Assembly (NCBI GenBank): GCA_030998225.1
Contig: JAPYXD010000715.1
Span: 4,778,501 to 4,842,500 of the forward strand
Direction of reading: 5' to 3'
Length of the DNA: 64,000 nucleotides
From: Diplolepis rosae
Lineage: Eukaryota; Arthropoda; Insecta; Hymenoptera; Diplolepididae
Shown: positions 43,313-54,715 of the stretch, piece by piece
Layout of the letters: the number at the start of each line of letters is the position of its first letter
Numbering within the stretch: position 1 is the stretch's first letter
Made by a program: the position numbers and the translations under genes
Notes under the pieces: model-generated
The model's input: only the letters and a program-made list of their open reading frames with translations
Database searches by the model: none
What the model was told of the DNA's origin: nothing

Positions 43313-43510
43313 TAAACTAATGTTAAACTAATGTTAAAATAATGTTAAACTAATATTAAACTAATGTTAAACTAATGTTAAACTAATGTTAAACTAATGT
43401 TAAACTAATCTTAAACTTATGTTAAAGTAATGCTAAAGTAATTTAAAACTAATGTTAAAGTAATGTTAAACTAGTATTAAACTAATGTTAGAAGTAATGT
43501 TAAACTCATG
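43313..43510 (+). repeat. 11 bp minisatellite, about 18 copies
   Basis: The unit aaactaatgtt repeats head to tail with occasional variants (aaaataatgtt, aaactaatatt, aaagtaatgct). It lies exactly between the 3' ends of the convergent integrase and polymerase genes. AATAAA at about 43551 and 43575 follow. Confidence 0.93.
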
Positions 43511-43709
43511 TTGAAGTGATCAAAGTTGGATCTTAGGTTGTATCAAATGTAATAAACACGAAAGATTTTGTCAAATAAAAAACATGTATTGTATGTATAC
43601 GAATTGCATTTATTTTTATAATCCTCATAAATCCCGACATTGTTCTTCGATCGACTTAGAAAATTATTAACAATCTTCATCAACTCCGACAATATGAATC
43701 GACTTAAAA

Positions 43710-46700
43710 CTATTTACACTTCTTTTCCATATCTTCAATCTTGTAATGACCCCACGCTAGGGTATTTTTACTCCCTGGTATCAGATACCGCTTGTCATCG
43801 AAAGGGTTTAAGGCCACTTTCAACTGCTTCACAGTTTGTAGTTTGTGGAGATGTGATCTGATAACATACTGCGTTCTGGTCTGAGTTGAAAAATTCTCGA
43901 GACACTCAACATAGTCATCAAAATGAATACTCTTTTTAACTACGCCTGCTTTAACACCTTTAGCTTTCTTTACAAAATCTTGACCATTAACGCGAATGCT
44001 GTACATTTTGCTTCTCAAGCCAACAAATTCAGTAACTATTTTACCATTGCACTCATCTTTCATGAGTCCTAGGATCTTTTTATTGGCTTGAGGCATACCA
44101 TAAACGTTATTTACAGGATAGTCAGACGTATCGAATTTGTGGATGTTTTGTTTCATATCCATGTAAAAGTCTGCGCATTCGACTTCATAAATCAAACTAT
44201 CAGTGTCGGTGTATAGCAGTTTACATTTTCTACCATATCTCTTCAATATGTAGTCATAATGAAAGTCATAGATTAACGTTTTAGATATATCAAGCACACT
44301 AAGACCTACATAAATGGGATTATTCAATAAAACCTCAGTTTTCCTTAGTTCCACAGCTACTAAATCTTCATTAAAGATTGATCGACTGTGAAAATTAGGT
44401 CTTGAAATGAGGGCCTCTACTCCATACCTTCCTTCCCATTTTGTCACGAGTTTAACGTCTATGTGTTTACGAACGTTCTCCATTGTTTTACCGTAGACCG
44501 CATTGTTCATGAGTTTGAATAAGTTCTTCTCAAACTCATTTTTAGCACTTATTCTCATTGATGTATTAAAATCAATGTAAGGCTTGAGCCATTTTGACTG
44601 ATTAAATCTCAATATTCGGTGAATTTTGACTAGCTTGAGACCGTTTGCAAGAGCTTGCTTGAGTGCGCGGTAATGGAGAACGTGCTTTCGTTTCGGTAGG
44701 AGAGTAGTCAAGAGCTTCTCCTGGTTTGATCCTGGTGGTTTTGAGTGCTCAGGACAGAAAGGGAAATCACTGTGAGTGTTATGAAGTTCGTCAGGGTAAT
44801 CTAGATCTACTTCTAGTATATAGCCAACAGATGAATCATCAGGAATGTTAAAATTAAAACTATTGTCAACATTATATACCCACTCAAAACCACCAAATGG
44901 AAGTGCTTGAGCCATTGCCCAACCATAAAGGTTATTTGCATCAAAGTAAATTACGTAAACGATCTCCTCATTTTCATTGTAACAGTCCATATATGGATTA
45001 TTGGCTTTAGCGTAACGGTTAGAGCATTGACTTACTCCACCCTTTATGCCTAGCTCAATAAACATTAGTTTATCAATGTCAGTAAGAAGTTCTAATTTTA
45101 CTTTCGTATACTTCAACATGGCATCCCAAGACAAACCAGGAGTCGTATAATAGTGTGCTGGATCGAGTTCGTATGCTTCTAGACACTTATTTCGAAAATT
45201 TTCAAAGATATCTGCGAGCAATAAGACATCTGATTTCATGTACAGGTACACATAATCGCCAAGATTTTGACACATCAACTCAGACCATACCCGTTGTGCA
45301 TGTTCATAGTCTTCGTCAGAAACTGTAGAGTCGTTCAAAGTGCTAAAGAATTTTTCTTTCGGTGGTAACTGTGTCTCTTTGAGTTTTTCCCTAGAATCAT
45401 TGTATTCATAAGGAAAAACACCTTTTCGCGTAAGCAATTGAATTTTATCTTTACTTAAATATGAAAACGTTGAACTTACGATTGGATATTCATCTATGTA
45501 TGATGCTAATTTGTCTAATGATGAAGCCATGAAACGGAATGAGTCTATAAACCGGAATTTAATTTCACTATCATTAATATTTTTTGTGAAGCTGATATAT
45601 TTCTCTTTATTCAAAGGAAGTAGGTTGACACGACCTTCAAATTGAGTAGAAATTGCGCGAATGATAAAGTGAGCATCATACCCACTTAAATTAAGGAAAA
45701 CAACGGGTATGGTGCGAGAATCTTGATAGCTTAAGTTACAATTTTCATGAGCAGGGCCTCGGTATTTACCAGTAAGGTGACAATGGTCTCTAACTTTCTT
45801 TTCTTCTCCGGGAGTAATATTCTGTTCACAAATGTGACAAATTGTAGCTTCCTTGAAGGCAACCTGCTGTTTAGTAGTCAAGTCTTCCATGGGTATGGAG
45901 TATATGAATACTGTTTCAACGTCTTCTGCTAATTGTCGCAATTCATCAGCAAATAACATAGCAGGATCTGCTTTGTTTTCAGGACATGCCTTATACTTAG
46001 AAAGTGTATCATCATAACTACATTTTAAATAATAGCCTATGCTGAGTATTTCATGATGTTGAATGACCTCAGTGTTGCTTATTTTTTCCGGTGATTCTTC
46101 TACCGGAATCAAGAGACTTTCACAATCAGCGTAGACAACAAATGGTACCTTTTCTTTTTTATTAAAGTTCTTGAACTTAACAATATTGTTTTCTGGTTTA
46201 GGTAATGTAACTCTACATTGATTCATCTTTTTACAAATCTCTGTGTGTTTAACCAAATTTGCTTCGCTTAATGAATAATGCAGAGATCGGTAACAAATGA
46301 ATTTTCTATACCTGCCTCTTGAAAGTTGATTAGAAACAAGTCTAGATAAATCTTTAATCCATACATAATGGAAATTGAAAAAGTCAGTATTTTCTTCATC
46401 TAATTCAAATACATCATCATTCAAACTTTCATCAATATAATCATCTTGTATATACAAAAGATTGATATGTTGTTCCTTCTTCTCTGACGTTACATGAAGA
46501 GGAACAACAGTATATTTTAACTTTTTTCTTACAAGACCATAGACATTGATTGAAACGTCCTTCTGTTTTTCAAACTTTGGAACATTCATTAATGTTACAG
46601 GGAACTTTATTCCAGTAAAATCTAACATGCCTTTACGTGGCTTATAATGAGACACACGTTCAGGATGATCATTTCCATCAACTGGAAATAATGCTGACAA

Positions 46701-47578
46701 AACAGCCCACCTAAAACATTCATCATCATTCTTATTTTCTACGTTTAAACATGCTCGTTTCTTCTTAATTGGGTAAAGTAGGGTGATAAATGAACTTGCA
46801 CGCAAGGGGTTATATTTATTAATGTTGATTTCTAGTTTTACGATTGAATGTAAGGTCCAATCAGAACCCGAATCTTGGAACTCTTCAACTTTTCGTAATA
46901 TTGAGTTTTTTATATTTTTTTGGAACCAATCTTCCAACAAAGTCATATTGAAGATTTCACTCGTTTTCGCCACAAAGGTCTTCAACGTCACGATCTCTTC
47001 ATCATTCAACACTCTTCTAAATTTTGCAGCAAGCACACCATAGACTTTTATCGCTCCATATTTATTTACAGCTTTTCGTATATGTTGTTGAAATAACATT
47101 GAAGCGTCGTCTAAGAAAGCCCCAATGTCTATATGCACAAGGTTCAGGATTGCACTTGTTCGTAGTCGACATTGAAATGCTCTCTCACAATCTATCCAAC
47201 GCACTCGGTCAGAAATAGAATTAGACTGATCTAAGCCAGTACCTTTCTTTAAATATGATTCTAAGTGAGCACGCAGGCTCATTATTTGTTGAATAATATT
47301 GAGGCACCTCATTTTTTCAGAGGTCCTAAATAAATCTCGTAGTACATTATTCAGTGTATCTAGATTCTTACTACACTGTTGCACCCAACTGTCGATAAAA
47401 TCAACTTTAGAATCACCATTTGGCAGTCTCGATATTAAGACTAGTGCTTCTTCAATAAGTGGAATGAGAATTTGACATTCATTCAGAAAAGTTGTATGAT
47501 TCCACCGCTTCGTAGGTCTCTCGTCCAGGTTGTATTCAAAAGACTTGCGCTTTCCAGCATCTTTGGTAGAAAATCCAA
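43710..47578 (-). CDS. Polinton protein-primed DNA polymerase B
   Basis: The frame is open from 47578 to 43710, ~1,289 codons, without any stop. Motifs in order (residues counted from codon GTG 47384): exonuclease I YADCESLL (~418), a zinc/HNH-like insert CHICEQNITPG with HCHLTGKYRG (~515-540), exo II NLSGYDAHF (~555), exo III YLYMKSDVLLLADIF, motif A YFDANNLYGWAMA (~815), motif B LMNNAVYGKTMENVR (~962), motif C YTDTDSLIYE (~1060) and the final KKAKGVKAG. All key residues are present. No ATG exists upstream of 47384 in frame, yet the sequence is coding to 47578, so a first exon upstream or a non-ATG start is needed. Replicates the element with a protein primer. Confidence 0.93.
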
Positions 47579-47907
47579 GCTTTTACAAATCTTGAAAATG
47601 AGCTGGATACTAGGCTTATTGTACGCTTAAACTATAGTATGTCTAGCTACTTCTAATATTAATCTCAATCCGTTACAGAATGATAGATTTTCACTGTCGC
47701 CGTGTCTCTTATAGGTAAAGATCCCCACTCTACCAGAACCCCCACTTCATTAAACTATTACCAACCTATGATTATACTATACACTAATATATAATACAAA
47801 CAAAGCGGTAAGCAAAGCAATAGAAATTCTAAGCTCTAAGATTTTTTTTCTTAGTATTTAACTTTTTTATTTTTATTTTATTGTTATCGAAAATGTCGCC
47901 GATGGCA
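47579..47907. other. Spacer upstream of polymerase gene
   Basis: No coding region recognised. An intron linking an upstream start exon (possibly within 47908-48513) to the polymerase frame could lie here. Confidence 0.35.
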
Positions 47908-48207
47908 TTAATGAGAAGAACATCTGACGCGATGATGGTGACTGGAGCTTCGATGACGGTGATGATGATGACGGTGATGATGACGATGACGGCGACGATG
48001 ACCTGCCCTAATTGCAGACAACACAGGTGATGGTGTTGGCGGCTGGATGGGAGAAGAGAACTCAATCATTGTTGGTGATGTTGGAGGTGTTAACATCTCT
48101 AATGGTGTATGCATAGGTGTCCGTGGAATCTCCTCTTCCAGAAAATCATTCATCCTAATCGGTGACGTTGGCGGTGTCGATTCAGCCAAAAGCATTAGCC
48201 GAGCCAT
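47908..48207 (-). CDS. Polinton ORF with TPPTSP motifs and histidine-rich tail
   Basis: 99 residues, ATG at 48207. ESTPPTSPIRMND, RTPMHTPLEMLTPPTSPTMI and IQPPTPSPVL contain many S/T-P sites, which suits phosphorylation by proline-directed kinases. The tail GHRRRHRHHHRHHHHRHRS comes from a trinucleotide-like gatgatgacggt repeat (47930-48000). The acceptor-like aaatttaaag just before the ATG could join it to a preceding exon near 48420. No family recognised. Confidence 0.45.
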   Translation of the reverse strand: MARLMLLAESTPPTSPIRMNDFLEEEIPRTPMHTPLEMLTPPTSPTMIEFSSPIQPPTPSPVLSAIRAGHRRRHRHHHRHHHHRHRSSSHHHRVRCSSH

Positions 48208-48429
48208 CTTTAAATTTAAATCAAATTTTGCTCAATATCCAATAAAAGATATTAAGTTTTCATTAAAATATATAAAATCAATTTGATCAAACAGTAATTA
48301 CTTATCATTAATAAAAATATGTTATAAACTTACATTAATTTTTATATCTTAGATGAAAAACTACTTAGTATTCATTGAAATTAATTATAAAATTAAGCTA
48401 ACCTCATTATCAAACTCATCATCATTCAT

Positions 48430-48513
48430 TTAATCTATATCATAATAGATTTCCATAAGATCATCATCATCGTCGATCTCTGGAAGACAAGTATCATCTG
48501 AGTTCTCAGACAT
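48430..48513 (-). CDS. 27-residue acidic micro-ORF
   Basis: Reads MSENSDDTCLPEIDDDDDLM then EIYYDID-stop. A second ATG follows right after and reads MNDDEFDNE up to a gttagc donor-like site, so it may be the leader or first exon of the 47908-48207 transcript. Confidence 0.3.
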   Translation of the reverse strand: MSENSDDTCLPEIDDDDDLMEIYYDID

Positions 48514-48751
48514 ACCTAAAGCTAGAACTTATTTCTAATAGTCTTAAGAGACTCGACCGCTCCACCAGCTACAGTGGATCAGATCTATCAATGTCCGTTC
48601 CTTTGCGCCTTATATACACACAGTTTATCCCCACTACAATTTCCACTTCCACGCGGAACTCCAGTTCAACAACCAGCGCCACTCGCGAGAAACACAGATA
48701 CAATCCGGTTGGTATGGCAGTAACCTTACACACTACTACTCAGTGGGCTAT

Positions 48752-48897
48752 TGAAGATTTCCACTTGCTTGATAAGTTAGGTACACTGTCAAATGTTACT
48801 GTCGGTAAACTTTAGTAGCGCTATCTCTTAATTAACATGTAAGCACACTCACTTGCATAATAGTGCAATACTCTGCCGGTAAAACAGCGGATGTCCC
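48752..48897 (-). repeat. Polinton right terminal inverted repeat (core)
   Basis: Complement of 32774-32920. Outward the sequence continues to about 49090 with further gtcggtaa/ttcggtaagg-like repeats (near 48801, 48876, 48961 and 49029) that the left end lacks, so the right repeat probably keeps more of the original terminus. Confidence 0.88.
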
Positions 48898-49124
48898 AGA
48901 CAGAGTGCAATGACACTTTCGGAAAACAACAGTTGCGCCACCTATAGGTGAACAGCTCGTTCGGTAAGGTAGGAATCTTACATTCCGATGAGATTTCGCA
49001 ACCTGGCAGTGATCTGCAATACCGACTGTCGGTAAGGTAGAGACCGGTGTCTACTCCGCTGGTAAGTGGAGTCATACCCCCTTTGTTATACTACTCACGA
49101 TTAATTGATATTTTAGATTTTTAG

Positions 49125-50712
49125 CAAGACAGTAATAAACGCTTTGCGGGAGTACCGGAATTATGTTGACGAGTTAAAGCACTGCGAAAATACAGCTTTA
49201 TTTTGCGTAAAAATTAATCGCTTGTTCGAAGCCCTCAACAGAACCTCCGATGAAACGGCATTTAAGTTGGGATCTGAAGATTTCCAAGTGAATAGTTTTC
49301 TTTAAAATAAAATGTGAGTAATGTTTCTAAAGCCCAATAACACCTTACCCTTTAACAATATATTCTAAGTAATTCAAGAATTTATTTTGTGGCTTGATGA
49401 GTGGGAGCAAAAAGTAAAGGACAATTTAATATCGCCAAAACAGTTTTTAAGTGCAAGCACTTCCGAAGGTTTCAGTGTTACTTTAACAACAACGAATTAA
49501 TCAGGATTAATCAGGATCCTCTAGAGGTAAATTTTCGAGTAGTTTAAAAATTTTTTAAATATAAATTATGCCAATGGAAACTAATATATATTCAATTAAA
49601 TTATGCAAACCTCAGTGATTGGTTTGATATTAAATTTATATTAAATTTCAGTACTTTTATGCATATTAAATTTTTTTTCCGGAAAATATGTAGTATCAAA
49701 AAATGGTTGGATAAGTCTTATGTAAAAAAAACTAATAAATCTTTATTTTCTAAATTTGAATTAAGGTTTTTTCATTACAGAGTAATGTACAATTCAAAAT
49801 CATACCAACCCCAGTTGTTCGCACATATCCCTACTTTTTAGATAAATTAAACATCCAGAAAGTTTCGTGGAATTATTACGCTGTCAGTTAAATTAATTAA
49901 TCATTTTCTGTTATTTTACAACAACGCTGTTTTATCTGTTTTCGTTACAATAATTTAGCAAAATGTGTTTCTGAATGAAATTGAAATCAGGTTTTAATGT
50001 ATTTACTCAAAATTATTTTTTGCAAGTTCTTTTATTTTTGTTCACTGGCAGCTATTTTTTGGGACCGTACATTTAGTCGGTGGCAGTAACAATTATCCAG
50101 CAAATTCTACCATTTTTGCAGATCTATAAAATCCTAGCAGCATATACTCTCCTCAAACCACCAAAATTTGGAAATTGTACACCTCTTCATGACGAACCTC
50201 CTAAATCCTTGATATCAATATCCATGCTGAAAGAAATGATTTCTTGCAAAAAATCAAGTGCTCTTGAAGAAATTAAGGCGAGATTAAACATCGAAATTTC
50301 AGACGAAGATTCAGACTTTAGCGACGTTATCAATTCAGTAGATTATAACTATAGTTTACCACCTGTTATCAAATGTATAATGTATTATACCGCTGGAACA
50401 GTGTGTGCAAAATACCTAAAGCATTCAAACTGCTCAACTTGTAGGCACGCTTTCTTAAGTTCAGCTGAAGGGGTAAATGATATTTAACCATTGATTTTCA
50501 TTAATCGACCTGAGGCTAGATTTATCAACGCTGAGAGCCTTATTCATCCCAATTCATCTACTTTCAGTGTTATAAAAATTGTGGAGAAAATGTTTTCTAA
50601 ACACTGTCTAAAAACACGAATCCGGCAATATACTAAACATAATATGGCTGCAGAGAAGAACGATAATAGAAGCAAAAAAACTAGCAAATCTCTCAAAGAC
50701 TTAATTCTTTAA
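49125..50712 (+). pseudogene. P-element/THAP9-like transposase, C-terminal half
   Basis: It continues the transposase broken at 32664. Exon 49125-49287 (acceptor ttttag) reads TVINALREYRNYVDELKHCE, then KINRLFEALNRTSDET; donor gtgaat. Near 49381-49490: FLWLDEWEQKVKDN and FLSASTSEGFSVTL. Then, after an AT-rich gap, FFGT and GGSNNYPANSTIFADL at 50055-50135 (with a frame change), YKILAAYTLLKPPKFGNC (from 50113), a Cys-containing TAGTVCAKYLKHSNCSTC and AESLIHPNSSTFSVI up to 50712. This is the usual order of the P-element C-terminal region (SxxLFFG and GGSN...P motifs). Confidence 0.82.
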
Positions 50713-50810
50713 TTTCTTAATGTTGAATTATTTTCTTAAATCTTTAAGATGTATCAGATATTTTAAAATATTTATATATTCTATATATATATATTGCAGG
50801 TTTTAAGGGA

Positions 50811-51389
50811 GAATATACACCTTTTTAAACCTGAACTCAAACTCGTATCACCACGAACCTGGATTCCTCCCAACGTCCAAACAAAATCACAATGAAAAAT
50901 TTCAAGAATTCGAAAGTAATCGAATCCCCAAAACACAAAAAATACAACCAAATTTGAACCAAAATCACAAGTAGAAAAAACCTTGAGAAAACAAACAAAA
51001 AAGGAGGAAAGAAAAAAGAAGGCAACCTTCCAAAACCCCTTCCTTCTTTTTCTTTCTTTCGTCCTCTTTGTCTCTACCACCCACCACCATTTACATAAAT
51101 AATATTTAAATTTTAAACTGAATCTACGTCCCAATGGAGGGTGATAGGAGACGCAACATTTGTTGAATATTTTTTTTTTAGTGTTGCAGCTTTGAAGAGG
51201 ATGCTGGAAGGGCACCGAAACGTCGGCGAGTAGTTTAAATATTATTTATATGAATGGAGGTGGGCGGTAGAGACAAAAGAGGACGAAAGAAAGAAAAAGA
51301 AGGAAGGGGTTGTGATTTTGGTCCAAATTTGGTTGTATTTTTTATATTTTACTTTCGAATTCTTGAAATTTTTAATTGAATATACACCT
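50811..51389. mobile_element. Inverted-repeat retroelement remnant (Penelope-like terminal repeats?) with 12 bp flanking repeat
   Basis: gaatatacacct occurs at 50811-50822 and at 51378-51389 as a perfect direct repeat. Between them lie inverted arms: 50880-50985 pairs with ~51310-51375 and 51039-51112 with 51229-51309 (ccttccttctttttctttct / its complement). The ~120 bp between the arms holds tttgaagagg...ccgaaacgtcgg at 51190-51230, hammerhead-like core wording found in Penelope-like terminal repeats. The long variable target duplication also fits that class. Confidence 0.6.
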
Positions 51390-51939
51390 GGAAGCGCGAA
51401 AAAAGATGATTTTCGTGAATTTTCTTCAGAAAGCCTATACGAACAATTGAATTAATTTTTTTCTAAATAAAAGTACTCACTTTCGAGAACATGTTTAATT
51501 TTGTTTTTTCATTTGATTTACAATATTAGCTCAGTATACGCATCCTCTTTCAACTGCCGCAAAAAAGAAGTCCTTCGCGGTGACTACTCTCATTTTATCT
51601 GTAATCATCAGAATGAAAAAAACCAAAAAGATTATTGAAATCGAGACTATAATCTAGTCTTTGTCATATGGGTTTTCGAAAATATCTTTATTTGACTAAA
51701 GGGCGGGTGTTTGAGCTCAAAGTAGCGATTTTTAGGCAAAAATTCGTTCTTATTTTGTCGATAAAACAAAATCTAAGCTACTTAAAAGAAATTCCTGCGA
51801 CAAAGACTAGATAATTATATATATAATGAACACAAACAATTTCAAGTCGATCGGTACAGTGGTTGTCGAGTTACTGTGGTCACCGATTTGGAAAACATGG
51901 TTTCGAGAAAAACGCGATACCAAAACTCTCGACACTGGG

Positions 51940-52150
51940 AATACTGAAAGCATACAACACTAAAATAAACCAACTACGGAAGAAAGGAAGAGGTACAGCA
52001 CTATCAAGTCAAGAGGAAAGAAGAATAAGGTGGGAAGATTTAGAGACTGCTTTTCAGAATAAAATAAAAACGGGTTCAATTGGTAATTTAGTACCTATAG
52101 ATTTGAAACATTTTTTGGAGGATGCTACGTTATCAACAATTAAAAAATAG
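51940..52150 (+). pseudogene. Second Polinton DNA polymerase B, N-terminal fragment
   Basis: EERRIRWEDLETAFQNKIKT, then GSIGNLVPIDLKHFLEDATL parallels the N-terminal part of the polymerase at 43710-47578 (DRVRWIDCERAFQCRLRT, NLVHIDIGAFLDDASM). The frame stops at 52148 and no other Polinton motif follows. It is diverged from the nearby copy, so a different Polinton lineage is implied. The preceding ~75 bp (51845-51925) match the dispersed repeat at 6665-6745. Confidence 0.72.
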
Positions 52151-53008
52151 ATAGTGTTTTGCAGCAGTATCCAAATTTGAAAGTAAATATAATTTTGTAT
52201 TGTAAATTTAAAACTTGCCTGTTCTTAACTTTTCTCGCTCCGTGTCACATTCAATTCCATTTTTGACTTCTTGTAAATAACTTAACAAACTGACACCTCT
52301 TAAACTTGTAACATAATATAAAATACACGTATCTTATTCTACAAGTGGTTTCTTCCTTGCGTGTAAACCTTTTTGCATCTCGATTTATTTAGGAGTTAAA
52401 ATAATAGTGAAAGGAATTGCTCTTTTTTCGTAAACTCCTGAACCCTCAAGATGAAATAATCATGGGAGAATAATATTTTAGTCTTTCAAGCCGGGTATGT
52501 GCAATCTGTCACATATATAGTGTCAGTGAAGTAAACTATCGAATCTAGTGCTTATGCAGTCTTGTTTTCATACAAGCAAGTGAACTTAAAGCTTCAATTT
52601 GTCATTGTCATACACACTTGCAACTTTCCGTTTGAAGTTAAACCTTTATTCTCGTGCCTTTATGCAACTGTCGTGTCCTTACAACTCATTGCACAAATCA
52701 AGTGAATTTGAACATTTATCCTCGTGTCTTTGTACAACTATCGTATTGCAATTGTCGTGCAAGTGAACTGTCGAAACTCAAAGTTAATCAAATTCTTTGT
52801 GTCTTCAATACAAGTGCCAAAAGAAACCGGGTTCCAGATCCATCTTGGAAGAGGAAGATGGCCCCTGCATCTGTCAAACAGACTATCGCAGTTCCCACCG
52901 TTTAAAAGGTAAGCGAGTTTTTATGTCACAAATTATCCTTTATAAACGCCACTCGTTCCTTGTATAATTTCTCGTTAATTTTGGTAACAAATTGCTACAA
53001 TTTTCGAA

Positions 53009-53545
53009 ATGTCTACTGAAAATGATAAACTTAAAACTGAAATTGCCAACGCGAAAATAAAAATAAAAACTTCGTCAAGTTTATTGATGGCTATATCGCT
53101 GAGCATGATTTTGCTCCTTTAGAAAAAAGAATGAAAGACATTGAATTAGAATTCGAAGCATTTAATGATAATCACGTACGGAATACGAAGAAAAATTCTA
53201 TTCTACATTCGGTAAAGCAACATCGTTTTTAAAGAAACATAGCTCGGAAAAATCTGCTAAATCTTCAGCCACGCAAAGCACTAAACACGAAATTCGTTCA
53301 AATTCTGCTCGTAACATAAAAAAACTTTAGTGCGGGTGAACTTACCGACTTTCAGCGGATCCTATGAGACCTGGCTCGGTTTCCATGATCTTTTTAAATC
53401 TCTTGGTCATGATGATGATGAAATACCAGACATAGAAAAATTTTATCATCTCAAAGGATCTTTGAAAGATAAAACTGCGGAAATCATTGCCATTCTCGTG
53501 TCCAAAGTTAACCTATCGCTAATTTTCATGCTCAAATCTCTTCCG
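53009..53545 (+). pseudogene. BEL/Pao gag relic (DUF1759-type)
   Basis: MSTENDKLKTEIANAK starts near 53009. Then, with frame shifts, DGYIAEHDFAPLEKRMKDIE (53085-53145), YSTFGKATSFLKKHSSEKSA (53200-53260) and LPTFSGSYETWLGFHDLFKS (53339-53400) with KGSLKDKTAEII. These are standard BEL gag phrases. At least three frame changes are needed. Confidence 0.75.
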
Positions 53546-53550
53546 AGGGT

Positions 53551-54051
53551 TTGTTAGGCACGGCCATCGTGGATCTTGTCAATGCCGAGGGAAGGTCAAA
53601 AACTTGCCGTGTATTCCTGGACTCTGGGTCACAAACTAGCTTTATTACTAAAGCAACAGCTTCATTTTTCAAATTGCCAAAAAAAGTCGCCAATATTTCC
53701 ATCTCGTGCGTCGATAATATTTCCACGGAAATAAAATACTCAGTGCAGGCAACCTTAAAGTCGCGCTTTGATAAGCATTCTAAAAATATTGATTACTTCG
53801 TCTTGAATCAAATCTCTAAAAGAATGCCATCAATTTCGATCAATTGCTCTAGCTTCGAAATCCCAAAAGATATCACTCTCGCAGAGCCCGAATTCTACAA
53901 ACCATCGGATATCGATGTGCTTATGGGAATCAAATTGTTTTTCAAATTGATCTGCGTTGAGCAAGTTTTGCTAAAAAATCAACCCGAGGCAGTGTTGCAG
54001 AAAACTCATTTTGGTTGGATAGTAACAGGAAAAATAAATAATTCCGCTTGA
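53551..54051 (+). CDS. BEL/Pao aspartic protease segment
   Basis: 166 residues open: LGTAIVDLVNAEGRSKTCRV, then FLDSGSQTSFIT with the catalytic DSG, later KPSDIDVLMGIKLFF and QKTHFGWIVTGK, the usual end of the protease before reverse transcriptase. It starts straight after the truncated gag, showing a deletion of the zinc knuckles. Part of a dead element. Confidence 0.8.
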   Translation: MLGTAIVDLVNAEGRSKTCRVFLDSGSQTSFITKATASFFKLPKKVANISISCVDNISTEIKYSVQATLKSRFDKHSKNIDYFVLNQISKRMPSISINCSSFEIPKDITLAEPEFYKPSDIDVLMGIKLFFKLICVEQVLLKNQPEAVLQKTHFGWIVTGKINNSA

Positions 54052-54295
54052 AAAAACAATCTTTATTGTTATTTACTAACACATGCGACTCCCTCAGACG
54101 CGAATTTTACTAAATTTTAGGAAATGGAGGAAGTCCTCTCTATAAAACACTCAGCGCAATTCTGAAGGCCGCTATGTCGTCAGGTTGCCCTTTAATGAAA
54201 ACAAAGAAAAATTAGGAGATTCACGCTCAATGGCTCTTCGTCATTTCATGTTATGAAAACACTTTGATAGGAATCCTCAATTTAAGGAGAATTAA

Positions 54296-54715
54296 TTGAC
54301 CTTTATGCAAGAATGTGAAAAATTAAATCACTTATCGTTGATTAAAAGTGAAAAGTCTAGCTCCGGGTTTTATCTTCCTCATCACGCTGTGATAAAAGAG
54401 GAAAGTCTAACCACGAAAATTCGTGTCGTGTTTGACGGTTCGGCAAACGAGCCCCCTAAAGAAGCCTCTCTAGGCACGGTCACCTACGGCACCTTGTGCG
54501 CTTCTTTCCTTGTAATTCACTCCTTGCATCAACTAGCCGATGACGAGGGTTCCAAATATCCTATCGATGATTTATTGACTGTTGTCAACATACGTTGGAA
54601 AGCTATGCATCTCCACGATGATCTTATCGCTCTCTTACAAAAGGTTTGCTTTCCATTGAGAAAATGGGCCTCAAATGAACCGCCTTGGTGCCTGAAAGCT
54701 CAAGGGGCCCAGTCA
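54296..54715 (+). pseudogene. BEL/Pao reverse transcriptase N-terminal piece
   Basis: ECEKLNHLSLIKSEKSSSGF, YLPHHAVIKEESLTTKIRVV and FDGSANEPP are the first RT blocks. Then a deletion leads to LCASFLVIHSLHQLADDEGS and LLTVVNIRWKAM, a later part; the YVDD region is missing. The frame ends at an abrupt junction to mariner sequence. Confidence 0.72.

Larger units (their letters stand above)
32750..48950. mobile_element. Maverick/Polinton, ~16.2 kb, decaying
   Basis: It is bounded by inverted repeats (32774-32920 and 48752-48897 in the core) and contains the Polinton core set: protein-primed DNA polymerase B, retroviral-type integrase, HerA/FtsK-type packaging ATPase, adenain-like protease, and double- and single-jelly-roll capsid candidates. 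Gene blocks are leftward (35.4-40.3 kb), rightward (40.3-43.3 kb) and leftward (43.7-47.6 kb). Defects in ATPase and integrase mean it cannot move alone. The exact termini and the 6 bp target duplication were not found, partly because the left repeat seems shortened relative to the right. Confidence 0.93.

Noticed and set aside
47930..48010. Histidine-rich metal-binding domain
   Set aside because: The His run follows from a trinucleotide-like repeat; other frames give Asp/Ile/Val runs, so no function is claimed.
50781..51215. 144-codon minus-strand frame
   Set aside because: Composition is Phe/Lys/Arg-rich from polypyrimidine inverted repeats, and it spans both arms and loop of the foldback unit; no protein likeness.
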